Shown here piece after piece: positions 49,747-58,478 of a DNA stretch of 64,000 nt; position 1 is the first letter of the stretch; every line of letters begins with the position of its first letter. The notes below the pieces were generated by a model. It had not been told where the DNA came from. It saw only the letters and a program-made list of their open reading frames with translations, and made no database searches. Location: contig NZ_CP036250.1 of the NCBI RefSeq assembly GCF_004300825.1, forward strand, positions 3,235,001-3,299,000, in the 5' to 3' direction. The translations under genes were made by a program, and so were the position numbers. Origin of the DNA: Egicoccus halophilus. Lineage in GTDB: Bacteria; Actinomycetota; Nitriliruptoria; Nitriliruptorales; Nitriliruptoraceae.

Positions 49747-50376
49747 GTGACGACCACCCGACCGAGTCGCCGCGAGGAACAGCGGGCACACACCCGCGAC
49801 GAACTGCTCGACGCCGCCGCCCGGGTCTTCGCCGAGCGTGGCTACCACGCCGCGTCGGTCGACCTGGTGGCCGAGGCCGCCGGCTACACCAAGGGCGCGG
49901 TCTACTCGAACTTCGCCTCCAAGGAGGAGCTGTTCCTCGAACTGCTCGACCGCCGCATCGAGACGGCGATCGCCTCGACCGAACAGCTGCTGTTCGAGCG
50001 ACCCGCCGACGAGCGCGACGGGCTCTTCGACGGCGAGCAGCCCGAGGTCGAGGTGGCCGACCGGGAGTGGTTCCTGCTCGAGACGGAGTTCCTGCTCTAC
50101 GCGGCGCGCAACGAGCAGGTGCGCGAACGCGTCGCCGAACGGCAACGCCGCATCCTGGCCAGCGTCAGCGAACTGATGCGGCGTCACCTCGACGAGCTGG
50201 GGGTCGAGGAGGACCGCCTGCCGGCGCAGGAGTACGCGCGGGTGCTGCTCGCCGTCAGTTCCGGCATGCTCCGGGCGTCCCTGGCGCAACCCGAACTGGC
50301 CGCCATGGTCGGCGAGATGATGACGACGGTGGGTCGCGCGATGGTGCACCAGGCCACGCAGGCACCCGCGTCCTAA
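49747..50376 (+). CDS. TetR family transcriptional regulator
   Basis: 209-residue TetR: HTH RDELLDAAARVFAERGYHAASVDLVAEAAGYTKGAVYSNFASKEELF, then a helical ligand-binding domain of normal length. The start is a GTG with AAGGAG 6 bases upstream, 37 bases after lgt. Its target is not obvious. The 3' end overlaps the convergent GNAT gene by four bases, leaving no terminator. Confidence 0.92.
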   Translation: MTTTRPSRREEQRAHTRDELLDAAARVFAERGYHAASVDLVAEAAGYTKGAVYSNFASKEELFLELLDRRIETAIASTEQLLFERPADERDGLFDGEQPEVEVADREWFLLETEFLLYAARNEQVRERVAERQRRILASVSELMRRHLDELGVEEDRLPAQEYARVLLAVSSGMLRASLAQPELAAMVGEMMTTVGRAMVHQATQAPAS

Positions 50377-51230
50377 CGCGGCCGTCGGTGCCGCCGGCCG
50401 TGCACGACCACGCCGGCCGCCGCCAGTGACCGGCGCCAGGCGTCCTGCGGCACGCGCAGGAGTGAGGGATCCACGTGCCGCTGCGCGAGGTGGCCGGCCG
50501 GCGCCATCCACAGATGCGGCTCGCGGTAGCGCCCCTCGTCGCGCTCGAGTTCGACGACGGCCGGCTTGATCGCACCCGGGAGCAGGTAGGGCCCCGACGT
50601 CGGGACGGCACGTCCATAGAACCGCTCCACGTCCGCGAGCGGTGCGCGGGCCTGGAGCGAGCGTTCCACCACCAGCACCGGGTGCATCCCGGCCTCCCAG
50701 GCAGCGGCCAGCCAGCCGTCGCGTGGGCGCCCCGCCGCGTCGGTGGCGGCGAGGTAGCGCGCGAAGGGCACCAGGGGATGATGCCGCTTGTCGTGGGGAC
50801 GGACCAGCACGAGCAGGCGTTCGAGCCCCGCTCCGGCGGCCAGCTCGGGCAGGATCCGCAGCACCCCGCTGCCGATCCCCTGCCCCCGGTGATCGGCCGC
50901 GACGGTCACGTCGGCGACGGCGAGGCAGTCGGCATCGCCACGCCGGTCGGCGAGCTCGGCGGCGTCCACCACGTCCCCGGCCCCGCCGACGGGCGCCCCG
51001 GCGCTGGTTCCGTCCCAGGCGAGCCGAACGGCGCGGACGACGGCCACCGGCGCTCCGTCGAGGCGCCCGAGCCACTGGCTGTCGGCTGCGACCGCGTCGA
51101 GGTGGGCGCGGTGCCGGGCCGTCGCCGCGGCGAGGAAGGGCGACACCTGCCCGGCCTCGACGCGCCGGAACTCGTCGCGGAGTTCCGGCGCGTCGGCCAG
51201 CGGCGTCCAGTCGAGCCGTGCGGGCGGCAC
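50373..51230 (-). CDS. GNAT family N-acetyltransferase
   Basis: 285-residue protein with one GNAT domain: VADVTVAADHRGQGIGSGVLRILPELA is the acetyl-CoA-binding strand and loop. It has extra N- and C-terminal regions of about 100 residues each. The start is GTG, 9 bases after the lpdA stop and without a clear ribosome site, so it is probably coupled to lpdA as the last gene of the dehydrogenase-complex operon. The substrate is unknown. Confidence 0.72.
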   Translation of the reverse strand: MPPARLDWTPLADAPELRDEFRRVEAGQVSPFLAAATARHRAHLDAVAADSQWLGRLDGAPVAVVRAVRLAWDGTSAGAPVGGAGDVVDAAELADRRGDADCLAVADVTVAADHRGQGIGSGVLRILPELAAGAGLERLLVLVRPHDKRHHPLVPFARYLAATDAAGRPRDGWLAAAWEAGMHPVLVVERSLQARAPLADVERFYGRAVPTSGPYLLPGAIKPAVVELERDEGRYREPHLWMAPAGHLAQRHVDPSLLRVPQDAWRRSLAAAGVVVHGRRHRRPR

Positions 51231-51239
51231 CGACGACGC

Positions 51240-52691
51240 TCAGGCGCCGTGGAAGGGGAGTCCGGCCGCGCTCTGGAACGCCTCACCCATGGCCTCGTAC
51301 AGCGACGGGTGGGCGTGGGTGATGGCGGCCAGTTCGACCGGCAGCGCCTCCCAGGTCGTCGCCAGGGTCGCCTCGGCGATGAGGTCGGTGGCGTGCGGAC
51401 CGACGATGTGGACGCCGACGACCGGTCCGCCCGAACCGGTCGCACCCGTCGGCGTGCCGTCGGTGCGGTGCACGACCTTCACGAACCCGTCCGTGCCGGC
51501 CAGGATGCCCTTGGCGTTGTGCTTGAACGAGCTGGTCTCGGTCGCCACCGCGTCCCCGAAGGCCTCGCGGGCCTCGGCCTCGGTCAACCCGACCGAGGCG
51601 ACCTCCGGGTGGCAGTAGGTCACCCGCGGCGTGTGCGTGTGGTCGACGGGCTGGACCGCGTCGAGGCCGTCGCCCTCGACGCCGGACGCGAGCGCGATCC
51701 GATCGGCCACCACGAAGCCCTCGGCGAAGGCGGCGTGGGCGAGCGCGAGCGTCGGACGGACGTCACCGACCGCCCACACGCCGTCGAGCTTGGTCGCGCC
51801 CCACTCGTCGGTGGTCACGAAACCCCGTTCGTCGAGCAGGCCGAGCTCGTCGGCGCCGATGTCGGCGGTGTTGGGGCCGCGCCCGGTGGCGACCAGTACC
51901 CGGTCCACCTCGAGGACGCGGCGCTCGCCGTCCACCTCGACCTCGACCCGGGCGAGGTCCCCGTCGCGCTCGACCGACTGCACCCGTGCCGAGGTCAGCA
52001 CCTCGATGCCACGCGCGGCATAGGCCTTGGCGATTGCGGCCGAGCTGTCGGTGTCCTCGAGCGGCAGGACGCGCTCGAGCGCCTCGACGACCGTGACCTC
52101 GCTGCCCATGGGGCGCCACATGGAGGCGAACTCCATGCCGATCGCCCCCGCACCGATGACCACGGCACGCGCCGGCGGCTCGGTGAACCACAGGGCGTGG
52201 TCGGAGGTCTGCACGACCTCCCCGTCGATCTCCACCCCGGGCAGGCCGCGCGGCACCGACCCGGTGGCGATGACGACATGACGGCCCTGCACCCGGGTTG
52301 TCGAGCCGTCCCCGGCGCTCACCTCGACCTCGACCCGGCCGTCGGCGCCCTGGAGCAGGCGTCCGCGGCCGGCGTGGCGGGTGGTGCGCTTGGACACCAG
52401 GAAGTCGAGCCCCTTGAACATCCGGGTGATGACGCCGTCTCGGAAGCCGGACAGTGCGTCCCCGTCGAGCCCCTCGTAGGAGACCTTCAGACCCATGATG
52501 TCGGCCCGGTGCACCTCCTCGAGGACCTCGGCCACGTGCAACAGCGCCTTGGACGGGATGCAGCCGCGGTGCAGACAGGTCCCGCCGACCTTGTCGGACT
52601 CGACCAGGGCGACGTCCAGACCACGGGCGGCGGCGCGGAAGGCGGTCGCGTACCCGCCCGGGCCGCCACCGACGACGACGATGTCGTGCAT
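51240..52691 (-). CDS. lpdA: Dihydrolipoamide dehydrogenase (E3)
   Basis: 483-residue FAD/NAD disulfide oxidoreductase that reoxidises the lipoyl arm of E2. FAD loop VVVGGGPGGYATAFRAA, redox disulfide in GGTCLHRGCIPSKALLH, NAD loop VIGAGAIGMEFASMW, second FAD motif VWAVGDV, and the C-terminal active base in HAHPSLYEAM. It lies 12 bases downstream of the E2 gene in the complex operon. Confidence 0.95.
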   Translation of the reverse strand: MHDIVVVGGGPGGYATAFRAAARGLDVALVESDKVGGTCLHRGCIPSKALLHVAEVLEEVHRADIMGLKVSYEGLDGDALSGFRDGVITRMFKGLDFLVSKRTTRHAGRGRLLQGADGRVEVEVSAGDGSTTRVQGRHVVIATGSVPRGLPGVEIDGEVVQTSDHALWFTEPPARAVVIGAGAIGMEFASMWRPMGSEVTVVEALERVLPLEDTDSSAAIAKAYAARGIEVLTSARVQSVERDGDLARVEVEVDGERRVLEVDRVLVATGRGPNTADIGADELGLLDERGFVTTDEWGATKLDGVWAVGDVRPTLALAHAAFAEGFVVADRIALASGVEGDGLDAVQPVDHTHTPRVTYCHPEVASVGLTEAEAREAFGDAVATETSSFKHNAKGILAGTDGFVKVVHRTDGTPTGATGSGGPVVGVHIVGPHATDLIAEATLATTWEALPVELAAITHAHPSLYEAMGEAFQSAAGLPFHGA

Positions 52692-52703
52692 GGGTCGTCC
52701 TCC

Positions 52704-54236
52704 TCAGCTGTGCAGCAGGATACGGGCGGGGTTCTCGCACAGGTTCGCCACGTAGGTGACGAACCGGCCGGCCTCGCCGCCGTCGCTGATGCGGTGGTCG
52801 AACACGAGCGAGAACTTGCAGGTGCGCCGCACGGCGAGCTCGCCCTGCACGACCCACGGCCGCTCCTCGATCGCGCCCACGCCGAGGATCGCGCCCTCGG
52901 GGTGGTTGATGATCGGGTTGCCGTCGTCGTTGCCGAACGCCCCGTAGTTGGACACGGTGAAGGTGCCACCGGTCATGTCCCCCGCACCGATCGAGCCGTC
53001 CCGGGCCGCCGTGGCGAGCCGGTTGAGCTCGGCGGCGATCTGCAGCGTCGACTTGCCGTGGGCGTCCTTGATGTTGGGCACCACCAGGCCACGGTCGGTG
53101 TCGGCCGCGAAGCCGAGGTTGACGTGCTCGTGGAGCCGGATCTCGCCCGCCTCGCGGTCGATCATCCCGTTGAGCGTCGGGAAGCGCCGCAGTCCGAGCA
53201 CCACCGCGCGCAGGATCAGCGCGAACGGGGTCACCTTGACGTCGAAGCCGTCGGCCCGGGCCTGCTCGGTGAGGTCCTTGCGCAGCTCCCACAGCTCGGT
53301 GAGGTCGGCCCACTTGGTGCAGGTGGCCTCGGGGATCTCGCGGCGCGAGACCTCCATCTTCTCCACGATCCGCTTGCGGATGCCGCGGATCGGCTCCACC
53401 TCGCCCGGGGTACGCCCGCGGAAGCCCGGCACGACCTTCTCGCCCCCGCCGGCGAAGCCGGCGAACGGATCCGCGGCCGACGCGGCGGCCACGCCCGCGG
53501 TGGGCGCCGGCGCGCTCGCCGGGGTCTGGGTGGCGGCGGCCGTCGCCTGGGCGCCCTGGCCGCCGCTCGCGGCGGCGTGGACGTCCTCGCGGGTGATCAC
53601 GCCCTCGGGGCCGGACCCGGGCGCGATGTCGGCCAGGTCGACGCCGAGGTCCTTGGCGAGCTTGCGCACCGGCGGCTTGGCCAGCGGCCTGACCGGCGCG
53701 GCCTGCGCCTGACCGTCGTCCGCCGCGTCGGCCGCGGCGCCACCCCGACGGCGGCGGCGTGCCCCACCCTTGCCCTGTCCGTAACCGACCAGCGGCTGGG
53801 GCTCCTCGTCGGCGTCGAGGCCGGTCGACTTCGCTCCCGCCTCGCCCTGGTGGACCTCGCCGTAGAGCCCGGCGTTCTCCTCCACGGACTTGGCGGCGGC
53901 GGCGGCACCTGCCTCGAACCCGCCCTGTGCCGGGGATGCCTCGGTCGCGGCCAGCGTTGCCGGCTCGTCCTCGACCACGGCGCCGCCCTCGACGTCGAGG
54001 TCGATGCGCAGGAACACGGTGCCGACCTGCAACGCCTCACCGACCTCGCCGACCTGCTCGACCACGCGGCCGGCGAAGGGCGAGGGCACGTCGACGACGG
54101 CCTTGGCCGTCTCGACCGAGGCCACGGTCTGGTTGAGCTCGATCACATCGCCGACCGCGACGTGCCACTCGACGATCTCGCCCTCCTCGAGGCCTTCCCC
54201 GAGGTCGGGCAGCTTGAAGTCCTTCACGTCTGCCAT
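52704..54236 (-). CDS. 2-oxo acid dehydrogenase E2 (dihydrolipoamide acyltransferase)
   Basis: 510-residue E2. It has a single N-terminal lipoyl domain (lipoylated Lys45 in VETAKAVVDVPSP), a long Ala/Gly/Glu-rich linker with an Arg patch, a peripheral-subunit-binding domain (VRKLAKDLGVDLADI, GSGPEGVITREDV), an Ala/Pro linker, and a catalytic core ending LVFDHRISDGGEAGRF with the active His and Asp. It could be the pyruvate or the branched-chain complex; the single lipoyl domain does not decide. It is separated from E1-beta by 100 bases containing a strong hairpin. Confidence 0.92.
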   Translation of the reverse strand: MADVKDFKLPDLGEGLEEGEIVEWHVAVGDVIELNQTVASVETAKAVVDVPSPFAGRVVEQVGEVGEALQVGTVFLRIDLDVEGGAVVEDEPATLAATEASPAQGGFEAGAAAAAKSVEENAGLYGEVHQGEAGAKSTGLDADEEPQPLVGYGQGKGGARRRRRGGAAADAADDGQAQAAPVRPLAKPPVRKLAKDLGVDLADIAPGSGPEGVITREDVHAAASGGQGAQATAAATQTPASAPAPTAGVAAASAADPFAGFAGGGEKVVPGFRGRTPGEVEPIRGIRKRIVEKMEVSRREIPEATCTKWADLTELWELRKDLTEQARADGFDVKVTPFALILRAVVLGLRRFPTLNGMIDREAGEIRLHEHVNLGFAADTDRGLVVPNIKDAHGKSTLQIAAELNRLATAARDGSIGAGDMTGGTFTVSNYGAFGNDDGNPIINHPEGAILGVGAIEERPWVVQGELAVRRTCKFSLVFDHRISDGGEAGRFVTYVANLCENPARILLHS

Positions 54237-54300
54237 TTGCGATTCCCACCTTGACGGCGCCGCCGTGGGCGCCTCGAGCACGGCTTGGGCACGACCGCGT

Positions 54301-54325
54301 CGGGGCGCCCCGCCGGGGCGCCCCG
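54301..54325 (-). terminator. Hairpin inside the 2-oxo acid dehydrogenase operon
   Basis: Two copies of the self-complementary GGGGCGCCCC (54302-54311, 54315-54324) separated by GCC form a perfect stem of 10-11 bp. It lies in the 100-base gap between the E1-beta stop and the E2 start. It may partly terminate transcription or stabilise the upstream E1 message, so setting E1:E2 ratios. Confidence 0.65.
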
Positions 54326-54336
54326 CGCGATCGGGA

Positions 54337-55308
54337 TCAGTAGGCGAGCGTCCGCTCGACGAGGTCGAGGATCCGGTCGACGTCCGGGAGCCAGAACTCC
54401 TCGAGCTTGGCCGGCGGGTAGGGCGTGTCGTAGCCCGTGGCGCGCAGGACCGGGGCCTCGAGCGAGTAGAAGGCCCGCTCCTGGATCCGTGCCGCGATCT
54501 CCGCGCCCATGCCCAGCGTCTGCGCCGCCTCGTGCACCACGACCGCGCGGCCGGTGCGCTGCACCGACGCGACGATGGTGGGCGTGTCCAGCGGGTTGAG
54601 CGAGCGCAGGTCGACGACCTCGAGCGACCAGCCCTCGTCGGCCGCCGCCTCGGCAGCCTCCATGGCCGTGCGCACCATCGGGCCGTAGCAGAACACCGAC
54701 ACGTCGGTGCCCTCGCGCCGGACGACCGCCCGGTGCGGCGCCTCGGTCTGCACCGGCAGTTCGGTCTCGGACTTCATCCAGTAGCGACGCTTGGGCTCGA
54801 GGAAGATGACCGGGTCGTCCATCGCGATGGCGGCCCGCATCATCGAGTAGGCGTCGTCGGGCGTGCCCGGCGTGAACACCTTGAGGCCCTGGGTGTGGGC
54901 CCAGTACGCCTCGGGCGACTCGGAGTGGTGCTCGACCGCGCCGATGCCGCCGCCGTAGGGGATGCGGATGGTCACGGGCAGCTTGACCGTGCCACGCGAC
55001 CGGTTGGGCATCTTCGCCAGGTGGCTGACGATCTGCTCGAAGGCCGGGTAGGTGAAGCCGTCGAACTGCATCTCCGGCACCGGCCGGTAGCCGTACATGG
55101 CCAGGCCGATGGCGGTGCCGATGATCCCGGACTCGGCCAGCGGGGTGTCGAAGCAGCGGGCCTCCGAGAAGGTCTCCTGCAACTTGTCGGTGACCCGGAA
55201 GACGCCGCCGAGCTTGCCGACGTCCTCACCGAAGACGAGCACGCGCTCGTCCTCGGTCATCGCGTCGTGCAGGGCCTGGTTGATCGCCTGTGCGAGTGTG
55301 ACCGCCAT
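54337..55308 (-). CDS. 2-oxo acid dehydrogenase E1 beta subunit
   Basis: 323-residue TPP-enzyme subunit: VFGEDVGKLGGVFRVTDKL, TPLAESGIIGTAIGLAMYGYRPVPEMQF, then the PYGGGIGAVEHHSESPEA loop that completes the thiamine site, and EPKRRYW. It starts two bases after the E1-alpha stop. The substrate (pyruvate or branched-chain 2-oxo acids) is not resolved. Confidence 0.94.
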   Translation of the reverse strand: MAVTLAQAINQALHDAMTEDERVLVFGEDVGKLGGVFRVTDKLQETFSEARCFDTPLAESGIIGTAIGLAMYGYRPVPEMQFDGFTYPAFEQIVSHLAKMPNRSRGTVKLPVTIRIPYGGGIGAVEHHSESPEAYWAHTQGLKVFTPGTPDDAYSMMRAAIAMDDPVIFLEPKRRYWMKSETELPVQTEAPHRAVVRREGTDVSVFCYGPMVRTAMEAAEAAADEGWSLEVVDLRSLNPLDTPTIVASVQRTGRAVVVHEAAQTLGMGAEIAARIQERAFYSLEAPVLRATGYDTPYPPAKLEEFWLPDVDRILDLVERTLAY

Positions 55309-55310
55309 CC

Positions 55311-56414
55311 TCAGCCCTCCTGCGCCGCGTCGAGCTCGGCCCGCAGCTGTTCGCGCTGCCCCTCGAAGTGCCCGGTCGGATCCACGTAGACGTGCTCGAA
55401 CAGCTCCATCGGGTCGCCGTGCGGCGCGTCGTAGATGCCCGCACGCACGTAGGAGGCGACCTCCTTGGCCTGGTCCTCGACGGCCTGCTCGAGTTCGGCG
55501 TCGTACAGGTCCCGCTGCTGCAGGAAGTTGCGCATCCGTACGATCGGGTCGGTCTTGGCGGCCTCGTCGAGCTCCGTCTGTGTGCGGTAGCGCGACGGGT
55601 CGTCGGAGGTGGTGTGCGCCTCCATGCGATAGGTCAGCGCCTCGATGAAGGTCGGGCCCTCACCGCTGCGGGCGCGCTCCACGGCCTTCCTGGTGACCGC
55701 GTAGGTCGCCAGCACGTCGTTGCCGTCGCAGCGGCGGCCCGGCAGTCCGTAGCCGACGGCCTTGTGGGCCAACGTCGGCGCAGCGGTCTGCTTGTCCAGC
55801 GGCACGGAGATCGCGTACTGGTTGTTCTGGACGAAGAAGATGACCGGCGACTTCATCACGCCGGCGAACGTCATCGCCTCGTGCGGGTCGCCCTCCGACG
55901 TGCCGCCGTCCCCGTAGTAGGTCATCGTGACGATCGGGTTGCCGTCGAGCCGGGCGCCCATGGCGAACCCGGTCGCGTGCAGGGCCTGCGTGCCGATCGG
56001 GATCGACATCAGCGCGAAATGGTGCTTGTAGGGGTCGTGGTCGCTGAGCCACGTCCCGCGGTAGAGGTGCAGCAGACCGGCGGCGTCGCACTGGCGCACG
56101 AGCGCGGCGCCGAGCTCGCGGTAGGACGGGAAGATCCAGTCCTCCTCGCCCAGCGCGTAGGCGGAGCCGACCTGGGCGGCCTCCTGGCCCATGCACGACG
56201 CGTACACGCCGAGCTGGCCCTGGCGCTGCAGGTTGATCGCCTCGCGGTCGACCTTGCGGGTGACCAGCATCAACCGGTACAGCTCCCGCAGACCCGCGTC
56301 GTCCAGGTCGATCGGGTGCTCGGGATCCTCGTGGTAGGTCCCGTCCGGGTCCAACAGGTGCACGGGTTCGTCGGGAGGCAACAGCTCCCGGGGATCGATG
56401 GCAGCGTCGGCCAC
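55311..56414 (-). CDS. 2-oxo acid dehydrogenase E1 alpha subunit
   Basis: 367-residue E1-alpha. It has GQLGVYASCMGQEAAQVGSAYAL, DWIFPSYRELGAALVR, the TPP/Mg motif TYYGDGGTSEGDPHEAMTFA through NNQYAIS, and the TYRMEAHTTSDDPSRYR phosphorylation-loop region. The PSYRE...G pattern leans to pyruvate dehydrogenase of Gram-positives, but branched-chain enzymes share it. GAGGAG lies 8 bases before the GTG at 56414; longer upstream frames are unsupported. A palindrome and a TAGGGT -10 lie upstream. Confidence 0.93.
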   Translation of the reverse strand: MADAAIDPRELLPPDEPVHLLDPDGTYHEDPEHPIDLDDAGLRELYRLMLVTRKVDREAINLQRQGQLGVYASCMGQEAAQVGSAYALGEEDWIFPSYRELGAALVRQCDAAGLLHLYRGTWLSDHDPYKHHFALMSIPIGTQALHATGFAMGARLDGNPIVTMTYYGDGGTSEGDPHEAMTFAGVMKSPVIFFVQNNQYAISVPLDKQTAAPTLAHKAVGYGLPGRRCDGNDVLATYAVTRKAVERARSGEGPTFIEALTYRMEAHTTSDDPSRYRTQTELDEAAKTDPIVRMRNFLQQRDLYDAELEQAVEDQAKEVASYVRAGIYDAPHGDPMELFEHVYVDPTGHFEGQREQLRAELDAAQEG

Positions 56415-56762
56415 GTGCCCACTCCTCGTTGTTGGGGCGGCACTCGGGATGACCGGCGACGCCCGACCGTTCGCGACGACGCCGCAGCTCCCTGGCGCCG
56501 CCACGCACCACCATCTGCCGCACAGGCGGCCCGCCGGTGGCGCTCGCTCCACCGGGACGCGCGCGGGGTCACCGCCCTCGTCCCGATCCCACGGCTCGGG
56601 CCGAGCCGTGTGACCGAGGACCCTAGTCGGCGTGGACGACGGAGCGCACCCTGAGGTCGCAGGGACCGCACGGCGGCGACCGGCGCGCGACCCGTCGCGC
56701 GCGGGTCGCCGGCACTAGCATGCCGACGACCCGACGGGCGGGTCATGGGAGGACAGTCACCA
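56415..56762. promoter_or_regulatory. Divergent promoter region between E1 alpha and the universal stress protein
   Basis: 348 bases without a gene. The minus-strand -10 candidate TAGGGT (56625-56620) is followed at once by a 21-base palindrome, CACGGCTCGG (56590-56599), one G, CCGAGCCGTG (56601-56610). The plus-strand -10 candidate TAGCAT (56716-56721) serves the stress protein. Nothing else was recognised in 56415-56585. Confidence 0.5.
56590..56610. promoter_or_regulatory. Palindromic operator-like site of the 2-oxo acid dehydrogenase operon
   Basis: Perfect 10-bp arms around a single central base. It sits just downstream of the presumed transcript start of the E1-alpha operon, where a bound dimeric repressor would block RNA polymerase; it could also fold as a 5' RNA hairpin. 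Confidence 0.55.
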
Positions 56763-57173
56763 ATGCGGATCGTCGTCGGTTTCCTGCGCTCACCGGAGGG
56801 TCGCGCCGCGCTGGACGCGGCCGTCGCCGAAGCGCGGTTGCGGGATGCGGAACTGCTGGTCGTGCACTCGTTCCGCGGGGGGTCCCGCGACGACGAGGCC
56901 GACATCGTCGCCTACCGCGACGAGTTCGAACGGCTCGAACAGCAACTGGCGCAGGAGGGCGTCCGGTACGCGTTGCGCGAGTTCGTCCGCGGCAACGCGC
57001 CGGACGAGGACCTGCTGCAGGCGGCCCGCGACGAGCAGGCGGACCTGATCGTGATCGGCATCCGCCGCCGCTCGCCGGTCGGCAAGCTGGTCCTGGGCAG
57101 CAACGCGCAGGACATCCTGCTCCAGGCCGACTGCCCGGTCCTGGCGGTCAAGGCACCGGCCGACCGGAGCTGA
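56763..57173 (+). CDS. Universal stress protein (UspA family)
   Basis: 136-residue single-domain Usp: RIVVGFLRSPEGRAALDAAVAEA at the start, then the ATP-type signature near the end (DLIVIGIRRRSPVGKLVLGSNAQDILLQADCPVLAVK). The G-2x-G-9x-G-S/N pattern is G-x-x-x-KLVLGS-type, so nucleotide binding is plausible. GGAGG is about 9 bases before the ATG, and a TAGCAT -10 lies 42 bases upstream. Confidence 0.92.
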   Translation: MRIVVGFLRSPEGRAALDAAVAEARLRDAELLVVHSFRGGSRDDEADIVAYRDEFERLEQQLAQEGVRYALREFVRGNAPDEDLLQAARDEQADLIVIGIRRRSPVGKLVLGSNAQDILLQADCPVLAVKAPADRS

Positions 57174-57208
57174 GCGCCGGCTCGGCCCGCCCGACCGGGC
57201 ACCCACCA

Positions 57209-57249
57209 CACGACGACGCCGCGCCCTGGCAGGGCGCGGCGTCGTCGTG
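57209..57249. terminator. Bidirectional terminator with 19-bp perfect stem
   Basis: Arms 57209-57227 and 57231-57249 are perfectly complementary, with a GGC loop. It is the longest perfect hairpin noticed in the window. It lies between the rightward stress-protein gene and the leftward small membrane-protein gene. Confidence 0.92.
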
Positions 57250-57276
57250 GTCGGTGGCGTGGTGCTCCCACGCCGG

Positions 57277-57441
57277 TCAGACGCTGGTCCCGCCACCTCG
57301 ACTCCGGCTGCGCCCGAAGATGGCGCCGGCGATCAACAGCACGACCGAGATGATCAGCAGCCACCACAGCGCTTCGACGAACAGGCCGATGCCGCCGATG
57401 ATCAGGGCCAGGATGAGCAACAGAATGGCCAGTCCACCCAT
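57277..57441 (-). CDS. Small hydrophobic membrane protein
   Basis: 54-residue protein: two closely spaced hydrophobic helices (LAILLLILALIIGGIGLFVE, ALWWLLIISVVLLIAGAIFG) and a short Arg/Ser/Gly tail. The ALWWLLII centre is shared with small hydrophobic proteins widespread in Gram-positive bacteria and often tied to general stress. The ribosome site is excellent (GGAGGAAG, 5-6 bases before the ATG). It falls below the length usually called automatically. Convergent with the universal stress protein across the 19-bp terminator. Confidence 0.82.
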   Translation of the reverse strand: MGGLAILLLILALIIGGIGLFVEALWWLLIISVVLLIAGAIFGRSRSRGGGTSV

Positions 57442-57614
57442 GATTCTTCCTCCGCTCGCAGGTCAGGGTCCGTGCCACGAGTTTCGGTGGTGCCGCCGAC
57501 GAAGGCGGAGCCGCCACACCGGCCGACGGGGACGTTTCCCGGCCGGACGCACCGATGGCGGGGCCGTCCCTTCCGTTCGACCAGCGTCCACACGGCCCTG
57601 ACCGGCATTGACGT

Positions 57615-58424
57615 TCAGGACGAACCCAGCTCTGCCGCCGGAGCGGTCGGCGTTCCTGCCCCCATGGCGTGCAGACCGCCGTCCACGTGCAGGATCTCTC
57701 CCGTGACCCCCACCACCCAGTCCGACAGCAACGCACAGACGGTCCGGGCCACCGGCGTCGGGTCGGCGAGGTCCCAGCCCAGCGGGGCGCGCTCCTTCCA
57801 GACCGTCTCGAAGTCGGCGAACCCGTCGATGGACCGCGCCGCCATGGTGTTGAGCGGGCCGGCAGCGACCAGGTTCACCCGGATGTTGCGGGCACCGAGT
57901 TCACGGGCCAGGTAACGGTTGGCCGACTCCAGGCCGGCCTTGGCGACGCCCATCCAGTCGTAGCCGGGCCAGGCGACCTGGGCGTCGAAGTCGAGGCCGA
58001 CCACCGAGCCACCACCGGCCTGCCCGAGCAGGTCCGCGAACCCGTTGGCCAGTGCGGGGTAGGAATAGGTCGACACCTGCAACGCCGTGGCCACGTCCTC
58101 CCAGGGCGCGTCCAGGAATCCACCGCCCAGGCAGCTCGCGGGCGCGAAGCCGATGGCGTGCAACAGCCCGTCGAGACGGCCCCAGCGCTCGGCCACCTGC
58201 TCGGCGGCCGCGGCGATGTCCTCGGGACGGGTCACGTCGAGTTCGAGCACCTCGACGTCACCCGGCAGCCGCCTCGCCGAACGCTCGGTGAGGCGGCGGG
58301 TGCGGCCGAAGCCCGTCAGCACGACCTCGGCCCCCTCGCCGAGCGCGGTCTCGGCGACGGCGAACGCGATCGAACGGGGGTCGAGGACGCCCGTGAGGAG
58401 CAGCTTCTTGCCGGCGAGGAGCAT
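57615..58424 (-). CDS. fabI: Enoyl-ACP reductase, InhA/FabI type
   Basis: 269-residue short-chain-dehydrogenase-like enzyme for the last step of each fatty acid elongation cycle, using NADH. LLTGVLDPRSIAFAVAETALGEGAEVVLTGFGR matches the InhA N-terminus. Catalytic Tyr and Lys lie in WPGYDWMGVAKAGLESANRY, and RVNLVAAGPLNTMAARSI is the substrate loop region. ATG 58424 (AAAGG upstream) gives the same length as InhA; an ATG at 58448 is in frame without a ribosome site. It lies 54 bases after acpS, probably in the same operon. Confidence 0.93.
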   Translation of the reverse strand: MLLAGKKLLLTGVLDPRSIAFAVAETALGEGAEVVLTGFGRTRRLTERSARRLPGDVEVLELDVTRPEDIAAAAEQVAERWGRLDGLLHAIGFAPASCLGGGFLDAPWEDVATALQVSTYSYPALANGFADLLGQAGGGSVVGLDFDAQVAWPGYDWMGVAKAGLESANRYLARELGARNIRVNLVAAGPLNTMAARSIDGFADFETVWKERAPLGWDLADPTPVARTVCALLSDWVVGVTGEILHVDGGLHAMGAGTPTAPAAELGSS

Positions 58425-58478
58425 GACGGAGCCTTTGTGCGAGGACATCGTGGTCTGGTGGCGGCGGTGTCGTGTCGT

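Noticed and set aside
50475-54254. A plus-strand open frame of about 1259 codons opposite the GNAT, lpdA and E2 genes, and similar long frames at 40803-43829 (plus) and 1392-3938 (minus).
   Set aside because: They mirror well-recognised genes on the other strand. Very GC-rich codon use suppresses stops in the antisense frames. Their composition is low-complexity and no domain is recognisable.
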